Positions 17,455 through 27,066 of a DNA stretch of 64,000 nucleotides are shown here, piece by piece (position 1 is the first letter of the stretch; every line of letters starts with the position of its first letter). The stretch is taken from assembly GCA_046260155.1 (NCBI GenBank), contig JBJYXV010000063.1, forward strand, positions 186,001 through 250,000, given 5' to 3'. Source of the DNA: PFL25 sp046260155 (lineage in GTDB: Bacteria > Chloroflexota > Anaerolineae > Anaerolineales > UBA4823). The notes under the pieces were generated by a model. That model did not search any database. It was not told the origin of the DNA and worked only from the letters and a program-made list of their open reading frames with translations. The position numbers and the translations under genes are program-made.

Positions 17455-19095
17455 TTAATTTGTGAGTTCACCTAATCTATCTGCTTCATTAACTGGTCTT
17501 CCGTTATTGTCTATAGTGTAGCATGCACCGTTTATTATCCGTGTATTAATCTTACCCCTCGCATAGGGGTTATTGCGGAGATGAGGTGCATCCATGATTC
17601 CTGTAGAGACCGCGCGAGTGAGGGTACCCGGGTCAATAAGAGGATCTGCCGCTCTGCCGGAAGCCAGGTTTTGGATTGCTTCTATCGTGATTCTACTTTC
17701 TGTGATTATTTCTTCTTTTCTTTCCTGAATGATTGGATCGGCCTGCATGTCTGGCTGACCGTTAAGGGCATTTTCAATTGATCTCCGAGCAAGGTTTGAT
17801 GCTTCGATAATATCCTCAGCGGTGGCAGCATGATCAGCTTCAGTATGACCAACGATGTGGATAATATGAGGTAGCAATGACATTTGTAAATATATACTAG
17901 CAACTAAATGTGCTCGGGCAGCATCTATATCTAATGGATAGCTGAGTAACCCGGTTCTGGTCTGGCGCCAGATTCGAAAATCACTGTCTGCAAGTGGAGA
18001 GATCAGATCAATGACTGCTGACATTTTTGCTAAATCCATTGCGTCCGACAATCCTGGCGGGCTGTTGAACATTAACTGGGCGATATAATCCTTCACCCCA
18101 AATTTTTTTGCATTGTACGCAGAGAGAAAAGCAGAAACAGCAAAAAGGTGATCTGGCGCATCCCGCATACCCCAGTGATGAGGTTCATTCAATTCGACCG
18201 GAATATTCCTTTCCCCGTACCATCTCATAACTTGCTGGTGTTCCCTGATGGAGCCTTCCAGATCCCAAGGACCGCGACCATCCATCTGGTTAAACCAAAA
18301 TAAAGGAATAGCACACCAAGCAATGTTGATGCTCTCCACGTACATCTCTGCCAGCTTGAGGAAATCGTCCGTGCCTGAATAGGTACGCAGTAACGGAAAA
18401 TTCCCTATGCGACTCGCTGAGTATAATGCTTGATAATCTTCTTTTGAACGAACTGGAACCCCGCCTGCGCCTGTTTGGCGTGGATCCTGCCTTTCTGGAT
18501 GATAAAAATTCTCCTGCGCATCTTGATCAATACCCAGAGAGATTACATCCAGCGACTGCTGCTCAGCTATTCTGGAAATTCCATTAATTGTTGATTCCAT
18601 TGTTGGGAGACCAAAATGATGGCGCAGTAATGGGTAAGGTGATTTCCAAAGGATACGGTCTATTGCGTCCTGGGGAAAATCCATCTCGGTTTGCGAGGCA
18701 ACAGGTTGACCTTTTAAATATGCCAAAACGGCTTCCTGCGGTTCACCACCCACAAAAATTTTCTCAAAGAAACCAATCGATTTTGCTCTTGCAGCGACCG
18801 GAGGTGTGCCGCCAAATGCAAAGCGGACTCCCTGATTTCGTAGATCATCCGCTGCTTCTGCAAATTCACCTAACAACCTTTCACCAGTTTCAGGAGTCAA
18901 CCGATATGAAACTGCAACCAATTCTGCTTTTTCCTTTTCGGCTGCAGCAAGTACCTCGCTGATTGGTACAGCTGGCCCCAGAAAAATAGGTTTCCAACCA
19001 GCTTCCTCTGCAAGCCGTGTAAATTTCATCACTCCTGCTACATGGACGCATTCTCCCAGGGCAGCCGTAATCACGGTTTTGTTCAAACCTGACAT
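17455..19095 (-). CDS. Cobalamin-binding, mutase-like protein
   Basis: Residues 1-150 form a B12-binding Rossmann-like domain (VITAALGECVHVAGVMKF ... AELVAVSYRLTPETG). The base-off cobalamin motif is DxHxxG in most relatives; here the histidine and glycine are kept but the aspartate position is Cys (CVHVAG). The remaining 390 residues resemble the barrel subunit of B12 carbon-skeleton mutases such as glutamate (methylaspartate) mutase, with a conserved-looking ELNEPHHWG and NSPPGLSDAMDLAK. It is likely a B12 enzyme of amino-acid or organic-acid metabolism. The next gene is an opine-dehydrogenase-like enzyme, which suggests a linked substrate. The exact reaction is not assignable. Confidence 0.7.
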   Translation of the reverse strand: MSGLNKTVITAALGECVHVAGVMKFTRLAEEAGWKPIFLGPAVPISEVLAAAEKEKAELVAVSYRLTPETGERLLGEFAEAADDLRNQGVRFAFGGTPPVAARAKSIGFFEKIFVGGEPQEAVLAYLKGQPVASQTEMDFPQDAIDRILWKSPYPLLRHHFGLPTMESTINGISRIAEQQSLDVISLGIDQDAQENFYHPERQDPRQTGAGGVPVRSKEDYQALYSASRIGNFPLLRTYSGTDDFLKLAEMYVESINIAWCAIPLFWFNQMDGRGPWDLEGSIREHQQVMRWYGERNIPVELNEPHHWGMRDAPDHLFAVSAFLSAYNAKKFGVKDYIAQLMFNSPPGLSDAMDLAKMSAVIDLISPLADSDFRIWRQTRTGLLSYPLDIDAARAHLVASIYLQMSLLPHIIHIVGHTEADHAATAEDIIEASNLARRSIENALNGQPDMQADPIIQERKEEIITESRITIEAIQNLASGRAADPLIDPGTLTRAVSTGIMDAPHLRNNPYARGKINTRIINGACYTIDNNGRPVNEADRLGELTN

Positions 19096-19472
19096 TTTGA
19101 GTAACTTGCTTTCCTATGAATTCAACTATTTTATGAGGGCAATAATAATATGCCCAATTAGTGTCCTGACAAAAATTGGATCAGGGAACTACTTTTTAGT
19201 AATTTTCGTCTATTCTGCGATGAAACTTTCCATTTCATTCTATCATAAGCCAATTTTCGTCTCATGGGTTAATAAATGCTGAGACCTGGGTTCCCAAATT
19301 ACCCGCATGATATAATTTTTGAACTTCCCAGAGTGTAATTTTGAGTGAAATTTATGCTGATGTGATTTTGGTTGGTAATTATTGGAATTTGTTGCTATGG
19401 ATTACAGGATTGAAAAATGGTTTGCTGTTAAGATGCGATATACGCAAATAGAAGGAGAATCCTGGAGGAGAA
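19096..19472. other. Divergent intergenic region
   Basis: This holds 377 bases between the divergent B12-protein and maoC genes, AT-rich and presumably carrying promoters for both. The best element toward the plus strand is an extended -10, TGATATAAT at 19308-19316, without a good -35. The short frames inside it lack ribosome binding sites. Confidence 0.45.
19308..19316 (+). promoter_or_regulatory. Candidate extended -10 element for maoC/pbp
   Basis: The sequence TGATATAAT is a full extended -10 consensus about 155 bases before the maoC start. No recognisable -35 lies 16-18 bases upstream, as is common for extended -10 promoters. Confidence 0.35.
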
Positions 19473-19934
19473 ATGACTGATTTGCAGCGCGGCAAATATT
19501 TCGAAGAATTTGAAATTGGAATGAGTTTTTTTAGTCCCGGGCGAACAATTACCGAAAGCGATATCGTATTGTTCGCCGGATTATCGGGCGATTATACACA
19601 AATACACACAGATAAAGAATTCAGCAAAAACACACCATTTGGAGCACGTGTTGCACACGGATTGTTAGGTCTTGCCATTACCTCTGGATTGGCGGTTAGA
19701 ACTGGTGTATTAGAAGGCACAGTCCTGGCATTTCGAGAGATTGAAAATTGGAAATTTATTAAACCGGTTTTTATTGGAGATACCGTGCATGTAGGACAAG
19801 AAATTGTTGAACTAAAAGCTCTTCCCAGACTGGGTGGGGGATTGGTGAATATCGAACTCAAATTGGTTAACCAAAAAGAGGAAGTAGTGATGAAGGGGAT
19901 TTGGAAAGTCCTCGTGGCTTCATCGCCTGGATGA
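19473..19934 (+). CDS. MaoC-family (R)-specific enoyl-CoA hydratase-like protein
   Basis: This is a 153-residue hotdog-fold protein with the hydratase 2 motif FAGLSGDYTQIHTD, where Asp and His form the catalytic dyad, followed by GARVAHGLL. Family members add water to trans-2-enoyl-CoA to give (R)-3-hydroxyacyl-CoA; some act on other CoA esters. It is preceded by two purine-rich stretches (AAGGAG and GGAGGAG). Its stop lies four bases before the start of the PBP gene, so the two are probably co-transcribed although the functional link is not obvious. Confidence 0.88.
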   Translation: MTDLQRGKYFEEFEIGMSFFSPGRTITESDIVLFAGLSGDYTQIHTDKEFSKNTPFGARVAHGLLGLAITSGLAVRTGVLEGTVLAFREIENWKFIKPVFIGDTVHVGQEIVELKALPRLGGGLVNIELKLVNQKEEVVMKGIWKVLVASSPG

Positions 19935-19938
19935 CCTT

Positions 19939-22900
19939 ATGCCGGACCTTGACCGTAATCCATCCGAGGAAGAATTCCCGGACTCTGTTAATGAGGATAT
20001 CTCACAAGAAGCAGAAGAAGGCAAAATATCTGCGATTGATGCCGGTGATCGATCCGAAGACTCTGACAAACCTGAAGAGGATGGAGATGGTCGTGTGGAT
20101 ATCGATAATGATGAAGGATCTTCAGGTGAGGACTTCAAACCTCAAGAATCTGATTCTCAGGTGGAGATTCCAAAACCTGCTCATCCGGATATCCTGTTAG
20201 ATAATAACGATCAGGGCCGATCTGAAGAATCACCAGCAGACGAGATTGGTTCATCTGATTTCTATTCTGATTTTAGTGCCAGGGGCTGGTATAACACGGA
20301 AGGCGATACCATGCCTGTGCAAATTTCAGCTTCCTCTGGCCAGGAAGGCAGCACAGAGAATCCCTCTGAAGAAACCCAACCAATCATAATTTCTCCCAAT
20401 TTGTCGAAGGATCCACATAGAAATCCTGCCAATGAGGTATCCGCTTCTGAAGCTGCGAAATCTCCGACCAATTCTTCAACTGGTTCCTCACGTGGTTCAC
20501 AAGTTCTCAAAACCGCTTATGCAACATCAAGAATTACGGGGATTGAGCGGGGAGCTGATCGCAGACAGTATACGGAATCAGCCTCAGGTAAGCAAACCGT
20601 ACCTGCAACACAATCTTCGGCTCGAGGGATAAATATTGATCGGGGTGTAGGCTGCCTTCTCAGAGCAGCTATTGCCGGATTATTTTTGATGGTAATCGTG
20701 GGGATTATCGGTGTGTCTGGATTGCTGTTCCAATATTATCGAATTGCTGCAACCTTACCGCCCGTAGACGATTTAAAACAGAAGTCAGCTCAATTTGAAA
20801 CGACCCGCATTTTCGATCGGAATGGGAATGTATTGTATGAAATACTTGATCCGAACGCAGGTAGAAGGACATATGTCAGCCTTGACGATATTTCGCCTTA
20901 CCTGGTAGCTGCAGTCGTTGCTACGGAGGACAAGGGGTTTTACAGCCATCCAGGGTTCGATCCTACAGCAATTGGAAGAGCTTTCATTCAGAATTATCAG
21001 GGTGGAGAGACAGTATCGGGTGCTTCCACCATTACCCAACAGTTAGCAAGGATGCTCCTGTTTACACCTGAAGAGCGGACAGAGATCAGTTATATGCGCA
21101 AAGTTCGAGAGGCTATTCTTGCTGCAGAAATAACACGCCGCTACTCAAAAGACGAAATTCTGGAGTTGTACATTAATGATTCATATTTTGGAAATCTCGC
21201 TTATGGTGTAGAAGCAGCTTCCCAGACTTATTTTGGGACTCCTGCTGACAAATTGACATTAGAGCAAGCAGCATTTCTGGCTGGATTGATCCAGGCTCCT
21301 TCAGTATATGATGTTTATACAAATCGGGACGTTACGATGAACCGATTTGAGCAGGTGCTGTTCCTGATGTATGAGGCGAGCCAGGAGCAGGGATGTATTT
21401 TTGTTAGTAACAGCCCACAAAGGGTTTGCGTTGATGCACTTACTGTAGCTGATGCCACCAACTCTCTGGTGGATTATGAATTTCGATCACCCGATATTGA
21501 AATGCGTTATCCGCATTGGGTAACCTACGTTAGATCCCTACTTGAATCTCAATTTGATGCCCAAACGATATATAGATCTGGGTTTGATGTTTACACAACA
21601 CTTGACCCGGCATTACAAGAACTGGCTGAAGAGGTTGTTGCGAAGCAAGTAGGGATGCTCGCTGATCGAAAGGCGAACAATGGGAGTCTAATTGCAATCC
21701 GTCCTAATACCGGTGAGATATTAGCGATGGTTGGTTCAGCAGATTTCTATAATGAGGAAATTGACGGGCAGGTAAACATGGCGATCAGTCCGCGCCAGCC
21801 CGGTTCGTCGATTAAGCCACTCACATATAATGCGGCTTTTGAAAAAGGGTGGACACCGGCAACATTAATCTGGGATGTTCCATCTGAATTTCCTCCTTCA
21901 GGAGATCCGAATGATTCCCGGTCGCCTTACAAACCAGTTAATTATGATGATCGCTTTCATGGACCCGTCACGGTTCGGACTGCATTAGCGAATTCGTATA
22001 ATGTTCCAGCAGTCAAGACCCTGGATTATGTTGGGATTTACGATAATCCAGATACACCTGCTGAGGATGGGTTTATCTCATTCGCCGAGCGCATGGGGAT
22101 AACAACCTTAACCCGGAATGATTATGGTCTATCTCTAACACTGGGTGGGGGTGAGGTGACATTGCTCGAGTTAACCGGGGCATACGCAACTTTCGCGAAC
22201 GGCGGCCAGCGGGTCCCTCCTGTAGCTATTACCAAAATCGCTGATTTTAATGGGAATGTCGTCTACCAATATTCTCCTCCAAGGGGTGAACAGGTAATTC
22301 GACCTGAACATGCATATTTAATCTCATCGATTCTCTCTGATAATGAAGCTCGTACACCAGCCTTCGGCCCAAATTCCGTGCTCAATTTGCCATTTGAGGC
22401 AGCTGCTAAAACAGGCACAACAAATGATTTTCGGGATAATTGGACCTTGGGATATGTCCCGGAGTTGGCAGTGGGGGTTTGGGTCGGAAATGCAGATTAT
22501 TCGCCGATGCAGAACATCAGCGGATTAACTGGCGCAGCTCCGATATGGGCAAATTTCATGCAAGAATCTGTCGAACGAGTTACCGGGGGGACTCCTTCCC
22601 CAATTATCAGGCCGGCTGGAGTCGTAGAACGGATTATTTGTGCGGTATCCGGAACTGAACCTTCCAACAATTGCCCGGTGCAGCGAACTGAACTATTTGC
22701 TGCTGACCAGCCTCCATTACCGAAGAATGAAGATCTATGGAAAAAAGTGCTTGTGGATACCTGGACCGGTCTGGAAGCATCTCCGGCATGTGAGAAATTT
22801 ACTGATGAGAAATTGGCAGTAAATGTAGAAGATCCATGGGCAGTGAAATGGTTGCGGAAAGATGCCAGTGGGAAAAGTTGGGCAGAAAATTATGGGTTTT

Positions 22901-23466
22901 CAAATCCGTTATTCTTCGTTCCGAAGCGGAAATGTACTGTTGAGGATCCGCGTCCCTTGCTTGATTTTACATCTCCGCGAAATGGGGATCGGATTACAAA
23001 AAATCCTCTCGAAATCTTTGGCCAAGCTGGTGCAACAGCAGATTTTGAGTCTTACAGGTTAGAGTATGGTCTTGGTGAAAAACCGGTAAAATGGGAATTA
23101 CTCAAGCAAGATGGCATACCAATTAATAACCCTGAAAAAATATATGAGTGGGATCTTGAGGAATTTCCTGCAGGTGTAATTACACTGCGGTTGGTCCTGC
23201 AGAGTATCCACGATACGTATGCAGAAATCAAGATGAATTTAAATATCCAGGTTCCTACTCCAACGCCAACCCCAACCCCGACGTTTACTCCAACACCTAC
23301 TTTCACACCAACACCGACTTCTACCCCGACGCCGACCTATACTCAAACGCCTACTCAAACAAACACTCCGACGATTACACCAACACCTGAGGATACCCTG
23401 ACACCTTCACCAACTCCCGTTGACCCTTTCTGGACCCCCGCTGCCTCTGCTACAGTCAGCCCGTAA
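19939..23466 (+). CDS. Class A penicillin-binding protein with acidic head and Pro/Thr tail
   Basis: The 1175-residue bifunctional peptidoglycan synthase begins with about 235 disordered, highly acidic cytoplasmic residues and one membrane helix (about 237-262). A GT51 glycosyltransferase domain has its catalytic Glu in VATEDKGFYSH (about 328) and the GASTITQQLAR motif. The transpeptidase domain has SSIK (about 623), SYN (about 686) and KTGT (about 823). The region after it is a beta-type extension, and the last 70 residues are repeats of PTPT. It polymerises and cross-links cell wall outside the membrane. Its presence implies the organism, or its relatives, makes peptidoglycan. Confidence 0.96.
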   Translation: MPDLDRNPSEEEFPDSVNEDISQEAEEGKISAIDAGDRSEDSDKPEEDGDGRVDIDNDEGSSGEDFKPQESDSQVEIPKPAHPDILLDNNDQGRSEESPADEIGSSDFYSDFSARGWYNTEGDTMPVQISASSGQEGSTENPSEETQPIIISPNLSKDPHRNPANEVSASEAAKSPTNSSTGSSRGSQVLKTAYATSRITGIERGADRRQYTESASGKQTVPATQSSARGINIDRGVGCLLRAAIAGLFLMVIVGIIGVSGLLFQYYRIAATLPPVDDLKQKSAQFETTRIFDRNGNVLYEILDPNAGRRTYVSLDDISPYLVAAVVATEDKGFYSHPGFDPTAIGRAFIQNYQGGETVSGASTITQQLARMLLFTPEERTEISYMRKVREAILAAEITRRYSKDEILELYINDSYFGNLAYGVEAASQTYFGTPADKLTLEQAAFLAGLIQAPSVYDVYTNRDVTMNRFEQVLFLMYEASQEQGCIFVSNSPQRVCVDALTVADATNSLVDYEFRSPDIEMRYPHWVTYVRSLLESQFDAQTIYRSGFDVYTTLDPALQELAEEVVAKQVGMLADRKANNGSLIAIRPNTGEILAMVGSADFYNEEIDGQVNMAISPRQPGSSIKPLTYNAAFEKGWTPATLIWDVPSEFPPSGDPNDSRSPYKPVNYDDRFHGPVTVRTALANSYNVPAVKTLDYVGIYDNPDTPAEDGFISFAERMGITTLTRNDYGLSLTLGGGEVTLLELTGAYATFANGGQRVPPVAITKIADFNGNVVYQYSPPRGEQVIRPEHAYLISSILSDNEARTPAFGPNSVLNLPFEAAAKTGTTNDFRDNWTLGYVPELAVGVWVGNADYSPMQNISGLTGAAPIWANFMQESVERVTGGTPSPIIRPAGVVERIICAVSGTEPSNNCPVQRTELFAADQPPLPKNEDLWKKVLVDTWTGLEASPACEKFTDEKLAVNVEDPWAVKWLRKDASGKSWAENYGFSNPLFFVPKRKCTVEDPRPLLDFTSPRNGDRITKNPLEIFGQAGATADFESYRLEYGLGEKPVKWELLKQDGIPINNPEKIYEWDLEEFPAGVITLRLVLQSIHDTYAEIKMNLNIQVPTPTPTPTPTFTPTPTFTPTPTSTPTPTYTQTPTQTNTPTITPTPEDTLTPSPTPVDPFWTPAASATVSP

Positions 23467-23468
23467 AG

Positions 23469-23494
23469 AAAAATCCGCCGGTAGGCGGATTTTT
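23469..23494 (+). terminator. Intrinsic terminator after the PBP gene
   Basis: An 11-bp stem (AAAAATCCGCC pairs with GGCGGATTTTT) encloses a four-base loop and ends in a T run, three bases after the stop codon. The symmetric A and T flanks let it work for the convergent DUF4013 gene as well. Confidence 0.92.
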
Positions 23495-23527
23495 ATTGAG
23501 TCGATTGTTTTTCGGATTGAAACTGAT

Positions 23528-24244
23528 TTATTCTTCAGTCGGGACAACACTGAGGGACGGGGTTGCCACTACCTGCCCAAACAGGTGCGCATAAATTGCA
23601 AACAGATACACACTACCCAGGGCAGATACCACCCAGGTGATTAACCAGCCGATGCAAATAATTGCGGCGAGTACAGTTCCGACCACCGAGAGGATGATTC
23701 CCACAACTATTGCGGCGACAATAGATACCAACCAGGCGGTTAAATACTTGCCGGTGTTTTGAGAAACAATCTTGATGATTTCACTTATTTCAAAACAGGA
23801 GCCAAAAGTACCTTTGCGGGCAAAATTGATATAAGCTGCAGGGAAGAAAAAACTAAAGGCTAATAAATAGATCGTCAGTAAACACAAGAAGACAATTCCG
23901 ATCCCTGTGAATACGGATGCCAAAGCCTCGGTAGTGTTAGATGTTTCACTGGTTGCCGGGATTAATAATAATCCAAGTGGGAGACAAGCAATCAGAAGTG
24001 CAGGTAAGGTGTAGATAAATCCAGCTACCCAGATATAAAATCCTTTTACGAATTTGTCACCAAAATCACTCCAATCGGGCAGCGGCAATGATATTCCATC
24101 GATAACATTCCGCATGATATCAATGGAATAACCCGTCCAAGCGAAATTTAGGATGGGAACTGCAGAAACCAGGGCTCCAAGCAGTAATTTTGTGAGCCAT
24201 TCATCATCCTCAAAAGGGAAAGAAAAAGCTTTGCCTATATCCAT
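23528..24244 (-). CDS. DUF4013 membrane protein
   Basis: The 238-residue product matches the DUF4013 pattern: an N-terminal FPFEDDEWLTKLLLGAL segment, WTGYSIDIMRNVIDG, and about six hydrophobic helices. The biochemical role of the family is unknown; members sit in the cytoplasmic membrane of many archaea and Chloroflexota. AAGGAG is eight bases before the ATG. It is a single-gene unit bounded by the terminator on its 3' side. Confidence 0.85.
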   Translation of the reverse strand: MDIGKAFSFPFEDDEWLTKLLLGALVSAVPILNFAWTGYSIDIMRNVIDGISLPLPDWSDFGDKFVKGFYIWVAGFIYTLPALLIACLPLGLLLIPATSETSNTTEALASVFTGIGIVFLCLLTIYLLAFSFFFPAAYINFARKGTFGSCFEISEIIKIVSQNTGKYLTAWLVSIVAAIVVGIILSVVGTVLAAIICIGWLITWVVSALGSVYLFAIYAHLFGQVVATPSLSVVPTEE

Positions 24245-24412
24245 GATACATTCTCCTTAGTGTGTAGTTTTAATAAAAAATCAACAATGATTGAATGGAT
24301 GATTTCTAACCATCCTCATTTTAATTCATCACTGGAGGTTTAAATATCTATTATAGGTAATCCAAGCAGAATATCAATACCTATTTAAATTATTCAGAAA
24401 GTTCAGGAATGT

Positions 24413-26707
24413 TCACAACAACCTCAATTGGGCAGGTGATTCGGTCATTGGGTCGATTTCAAGCTCTTGATCAAGGTTTTCATGGTTTATTGTTGGTGAT
24501 TCAAGGAGGTGACGGAAATGTCGGAATTTCAGGAAACGCCAACCCTTATTGACAAGTTGAGTAAGGATAAAATTATTCCGTATTTTATAAAGCAGCAAAT
24601 TAGCTCGTGCTCCGGGGATAACAATGATTGATTTATTGGGGGGATAAGGTGAACTAAAGATTACGCTTCCGATCCCTGCAGTTGAAATAACATGGAAAGC
24701 ATATGTTGCATCTCCATCAGTTGTTTTCCATTCAACTGGGTTTTCACCTCGGGTAAGATATCCGAATTTGCTGCCCAAATCGTGTAGTGATAAACAAATT
24801 TCTGATACTTCCCGAGAACGTCTTCCGGGTTCATCTTGCTCACGAAGAACGATAACTCCACTTTCCAGGGATTCTTTCGAGCTATAGGATTCAATACAGT
24901 GATTAATTAATTCGGCATCCGGTGTCAACATCCCAGGAAATCGACTGCATATAATTTGATCGATTTTGTGATAATTCTTATACTCAGGATCAATAATCAA
25001 TTGGAAAATTTGTGATTCCACCCGGTCAGACAACACATTTCCAGCCATGGCTGCCTGCTGATGCCAGAGATAAGATCTCTCAAGGGATTTTTCACTTCCT
25101 CCGTGTCTTAAGAAACCATTTTTATAGGTGAGTGAATTTTCAACAAGGTTCTGAATACGGCTGAATTCATCCGCGGCAGGTGTTTTTGGATCCTGCGAGA
25201 TTCCAGAATTATTCGCAATCGTGAGTAAAGCTGCTGTGTGTAGTGCAATATAAGGAGCTGGTTCACCACGCTGATTTAACAAACTGATGTTATTTTGAAT
25301 GACAGATTTTTGTAATGCCTCATGGAGGATCATCGGCGCAGAGATCTGGACAGGTTTTTGTGGGTCAACATACCAATGAACCTGTGCTTGCTTCTTATCC
25401 GCACGCAAAGTAATTCCATTTAATTTATATCCAGATAATCCTGCGGCTACGATTGTAGATTGGATAAAACTCATTTCAGCTTCTGGGATAATTCCCAATA
25501 TAGGGGTCTCAATTTCAATAAAATGCTTAATTAAATCAAATGCATTCCTCAAGGCTGCACAATGCCAGGACCAATCATAGCGTCGACGAAGGAGCACGGA
25601 TTTAAAATCACTGATCATTTCATGACCCCAAATCCAACCAGCCCACAGGGCTGATAATGTCCAGAAAGCTTGGTTATGCCGTGGGATTGCGGAAATAACT
25701 GCATTGATATGTAATCCTCGCTTATCTGGTCCCAGGTTGAACTGATCACTCAATTGACGGATGGGTCCATTAAAAATACAGATACCCCTCTCTTTTCTTG
25801 GCAAATCTGGATAATATGCAATTTCGACCGGTTCCTGGTGGTCGGAAAGTTGCTCAACTGCATCCTCTAGAACAAACCACAAATTTATCTCCTTGAAGTG
25901 CGGAGAGGAGGATAATTGTTTCGGCCGGACCCTGCCAGTGGGGTAGGACCAGAGATTATTTCCCCGGTCAAGCGCAGTGATGATTAGAGCAACCAGGCAG
26001 TTTTCTCTGTTAGGGTCAACAGGTTCATTGAACCTTGGAGAAATCAGCAACCCTTCAAGCCGGTTGATTAATGTCACCAAGGCGTAGAGGGCTCGCGGTT
26101 GATACACTGAAAGAGCTTCAGTGACATTCCTGCGTTCCTTTTCGCTAGGTGAAGTGATTCGCTCAATTATGCGCATACGATTCATTAAATCAGAGGAAAA
26201 GCTCTGCGCGAGATCGATATCTATCTGGGAAATCGGGTGTTCTCCCGAATCCCCACAATGCGGGCAGTCATATATTTTTGTGTGGGGCACGTTAGTACCG
26301 CGTTCCCAGATGAAAGCATCTGCGATAATAGGCTGCCCACATTGATTGCAGTTTGTCCGGTATAAATTCTTAATATGGAGTTCCAACCTCTCGTTACCAA
26401 CCCTGCACCGTGCCAATTCAGCCAACGCAGATCGATACTGTTCCTTTTGTGCTGGATTTGCCCCGATAGAAAACAGCATTCTTGTTATAGGATTATTCAC
26501 ACAGGAAATTACCAGATTCCCAGCCCGAGCGATATCTAATGCAAAATCTGGCGAGGTACCGAAGGGATCGAAGACGATTGAACCACCCGAAAATTTATCT
26601 GCTAACCATTTCGTAGCAATCCCATCAGGTATCTGGGGCAAGAACCGGGATAATACGATTTCTTTATTGGTCGATTTTCCAGGAATGAAAGGAATCTTTG
26701 CATGCAT
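24413..26707 (-). CDS. DNA-methylase-like protein with zinc ribbon, catalytic motif lost
   Basis: The 764-residue protein opens with an AdoMet-methyltransferase-like motif (VFDPFGTSPDFALDIARAG, about 45-65) followed by NPITRMLF, as in large adenine/cytosine-N4 DNA methylases. A four-cysteine zinc ribbon follows (CNQCGQP ... CPHCG, about 118-150). At the place where the catalytic DPPY and following YxELSxFFYVW-type segment would fall, the protein reads SAIPRHNQAFWTLSALWAGWIWG, so the catalytic motif is not conserved. It may bind AdoMet or nucleic acid without methylating. There is no restriction partner nearby. The family assignment is tentative. Confidence 0.5.
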   Translation of the reverse strand: MHAKIPFIPGKSTNKEIVLSRFLPQIPDGIATKWLADKFSGGSIVFDPFGTSPDFALDIARAGNLVISCVNNPITRMLFSIGANPAQKEQYRSALAELARCRVGNERLELHIKNLYRTNCNQCGQPIIADAFIWERGTNVPHTKIYDCPHCGDSGEHPISQIDIDLAQSFSSDLMNRMRIIERITSPSEKERRNVTEALSVYQPRALYALVTLINRLEGLLISPRFNEPVDPNRENCLVALIITALDRGNNLWSYPTGRVRPKQLSSSPHFKEINLWFVLEDAVEQLSDHQEPVEIAYYPDLPRKERGICIFNGPIRQLSDQFNLGPDKRGLHINAVISAIPRHNQAFWTLSALWAGWIWGHEMISDFKSVLLRRRYDWSWHCAALRNAFDLIKHFIEIETPILGIIPEAEMSFIQSTIVAAGLSGYKLNGITLRADKKQAQVHWYVDPQKPVQISAPMILHEALQKSVIQNNISLLNQRGEPAPYIALHTAALLTIANNSGISQDPKTPAADEFSRIQNLVENSLTYKNGFLRHGGSEKSLERSYLWHQQAAMAGNVLSDRVESQIFQLIIDPEYKNYHKIDQIICSRFPGMLTPDAELINHCIESYSSKESLESGVIVLREQDEPGRRSREVSEICLSLHDLGSKFGYLTRGENPVEWKTTDGDATYAFHVISTAGIGSVIFSSPYPPNKSIIVIPGARANLLLYKIRNNFILTQLVNKGWRFLKFRHFRHLLESPTINHENLDQELEIDPMTESPAQLRLL

Positions 26708-27066
26708 TGGTCTCTACCAACTTTAGTATAGTGTTATTTTTTAGATAAAACAATCCATAGAATTGCATTAAGCTTTTTTAACCCTGAAGAATTGATTAAT
26801 TGTCGCGTGTGTAATAAGGATTTACTGGTTCCAGGCAAGTTTTTTTGGATCCCGAATCTCTAATTAGGATTATAGGTTGACTAATTTCAAGGTAAAATGT
26901 TAAACTACAGTCATTCAGAAAAACCTCTAATAAAATATCACAGTGAAGATCGTCCCGGAGGAAAAGTTTTCGAGATCATGAGCCAATCGCAAAAATTTTT
27001 TCAATATACTGGAGGCGATTGAAAATTTAAAGCCTCTCGTCAATCATTTTCTGCGCGAGGAGAACT
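26708..27066 (+). other. Intergenic region with promoter and possible switching leader
   Basis: The stretch between divergent genes contains a promoter candidate at 26877-26906 and then a leader in which GCCTC at 27032-27036 can pair either with GAGGC at 27012-27016 or with the GAGG of the ribosome binding site at 27057-27060. A 14-codon frame at 26978 has a poorly placed GGAGG and is not called. Confidence 0.4.
26877..26906 (+). promoter_or_regulatory. Candidate sigma-70-type promoter
   Basis: TTGACT at 26877-26882 and TAAACT at 26901-26906 are separated by 18 bases. The transcript would run into the small membrane protein at 27067 and the DUF4332 gene at 27458. Confidence 0.45.

Noticed and set aside
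26978..27022. 14-codon leader frame with GGAGG upstream
   Set aside because: The GGAGG is about 16 bases from the ATG, too far for efficient initiation, and the peptide has no bias in composition.
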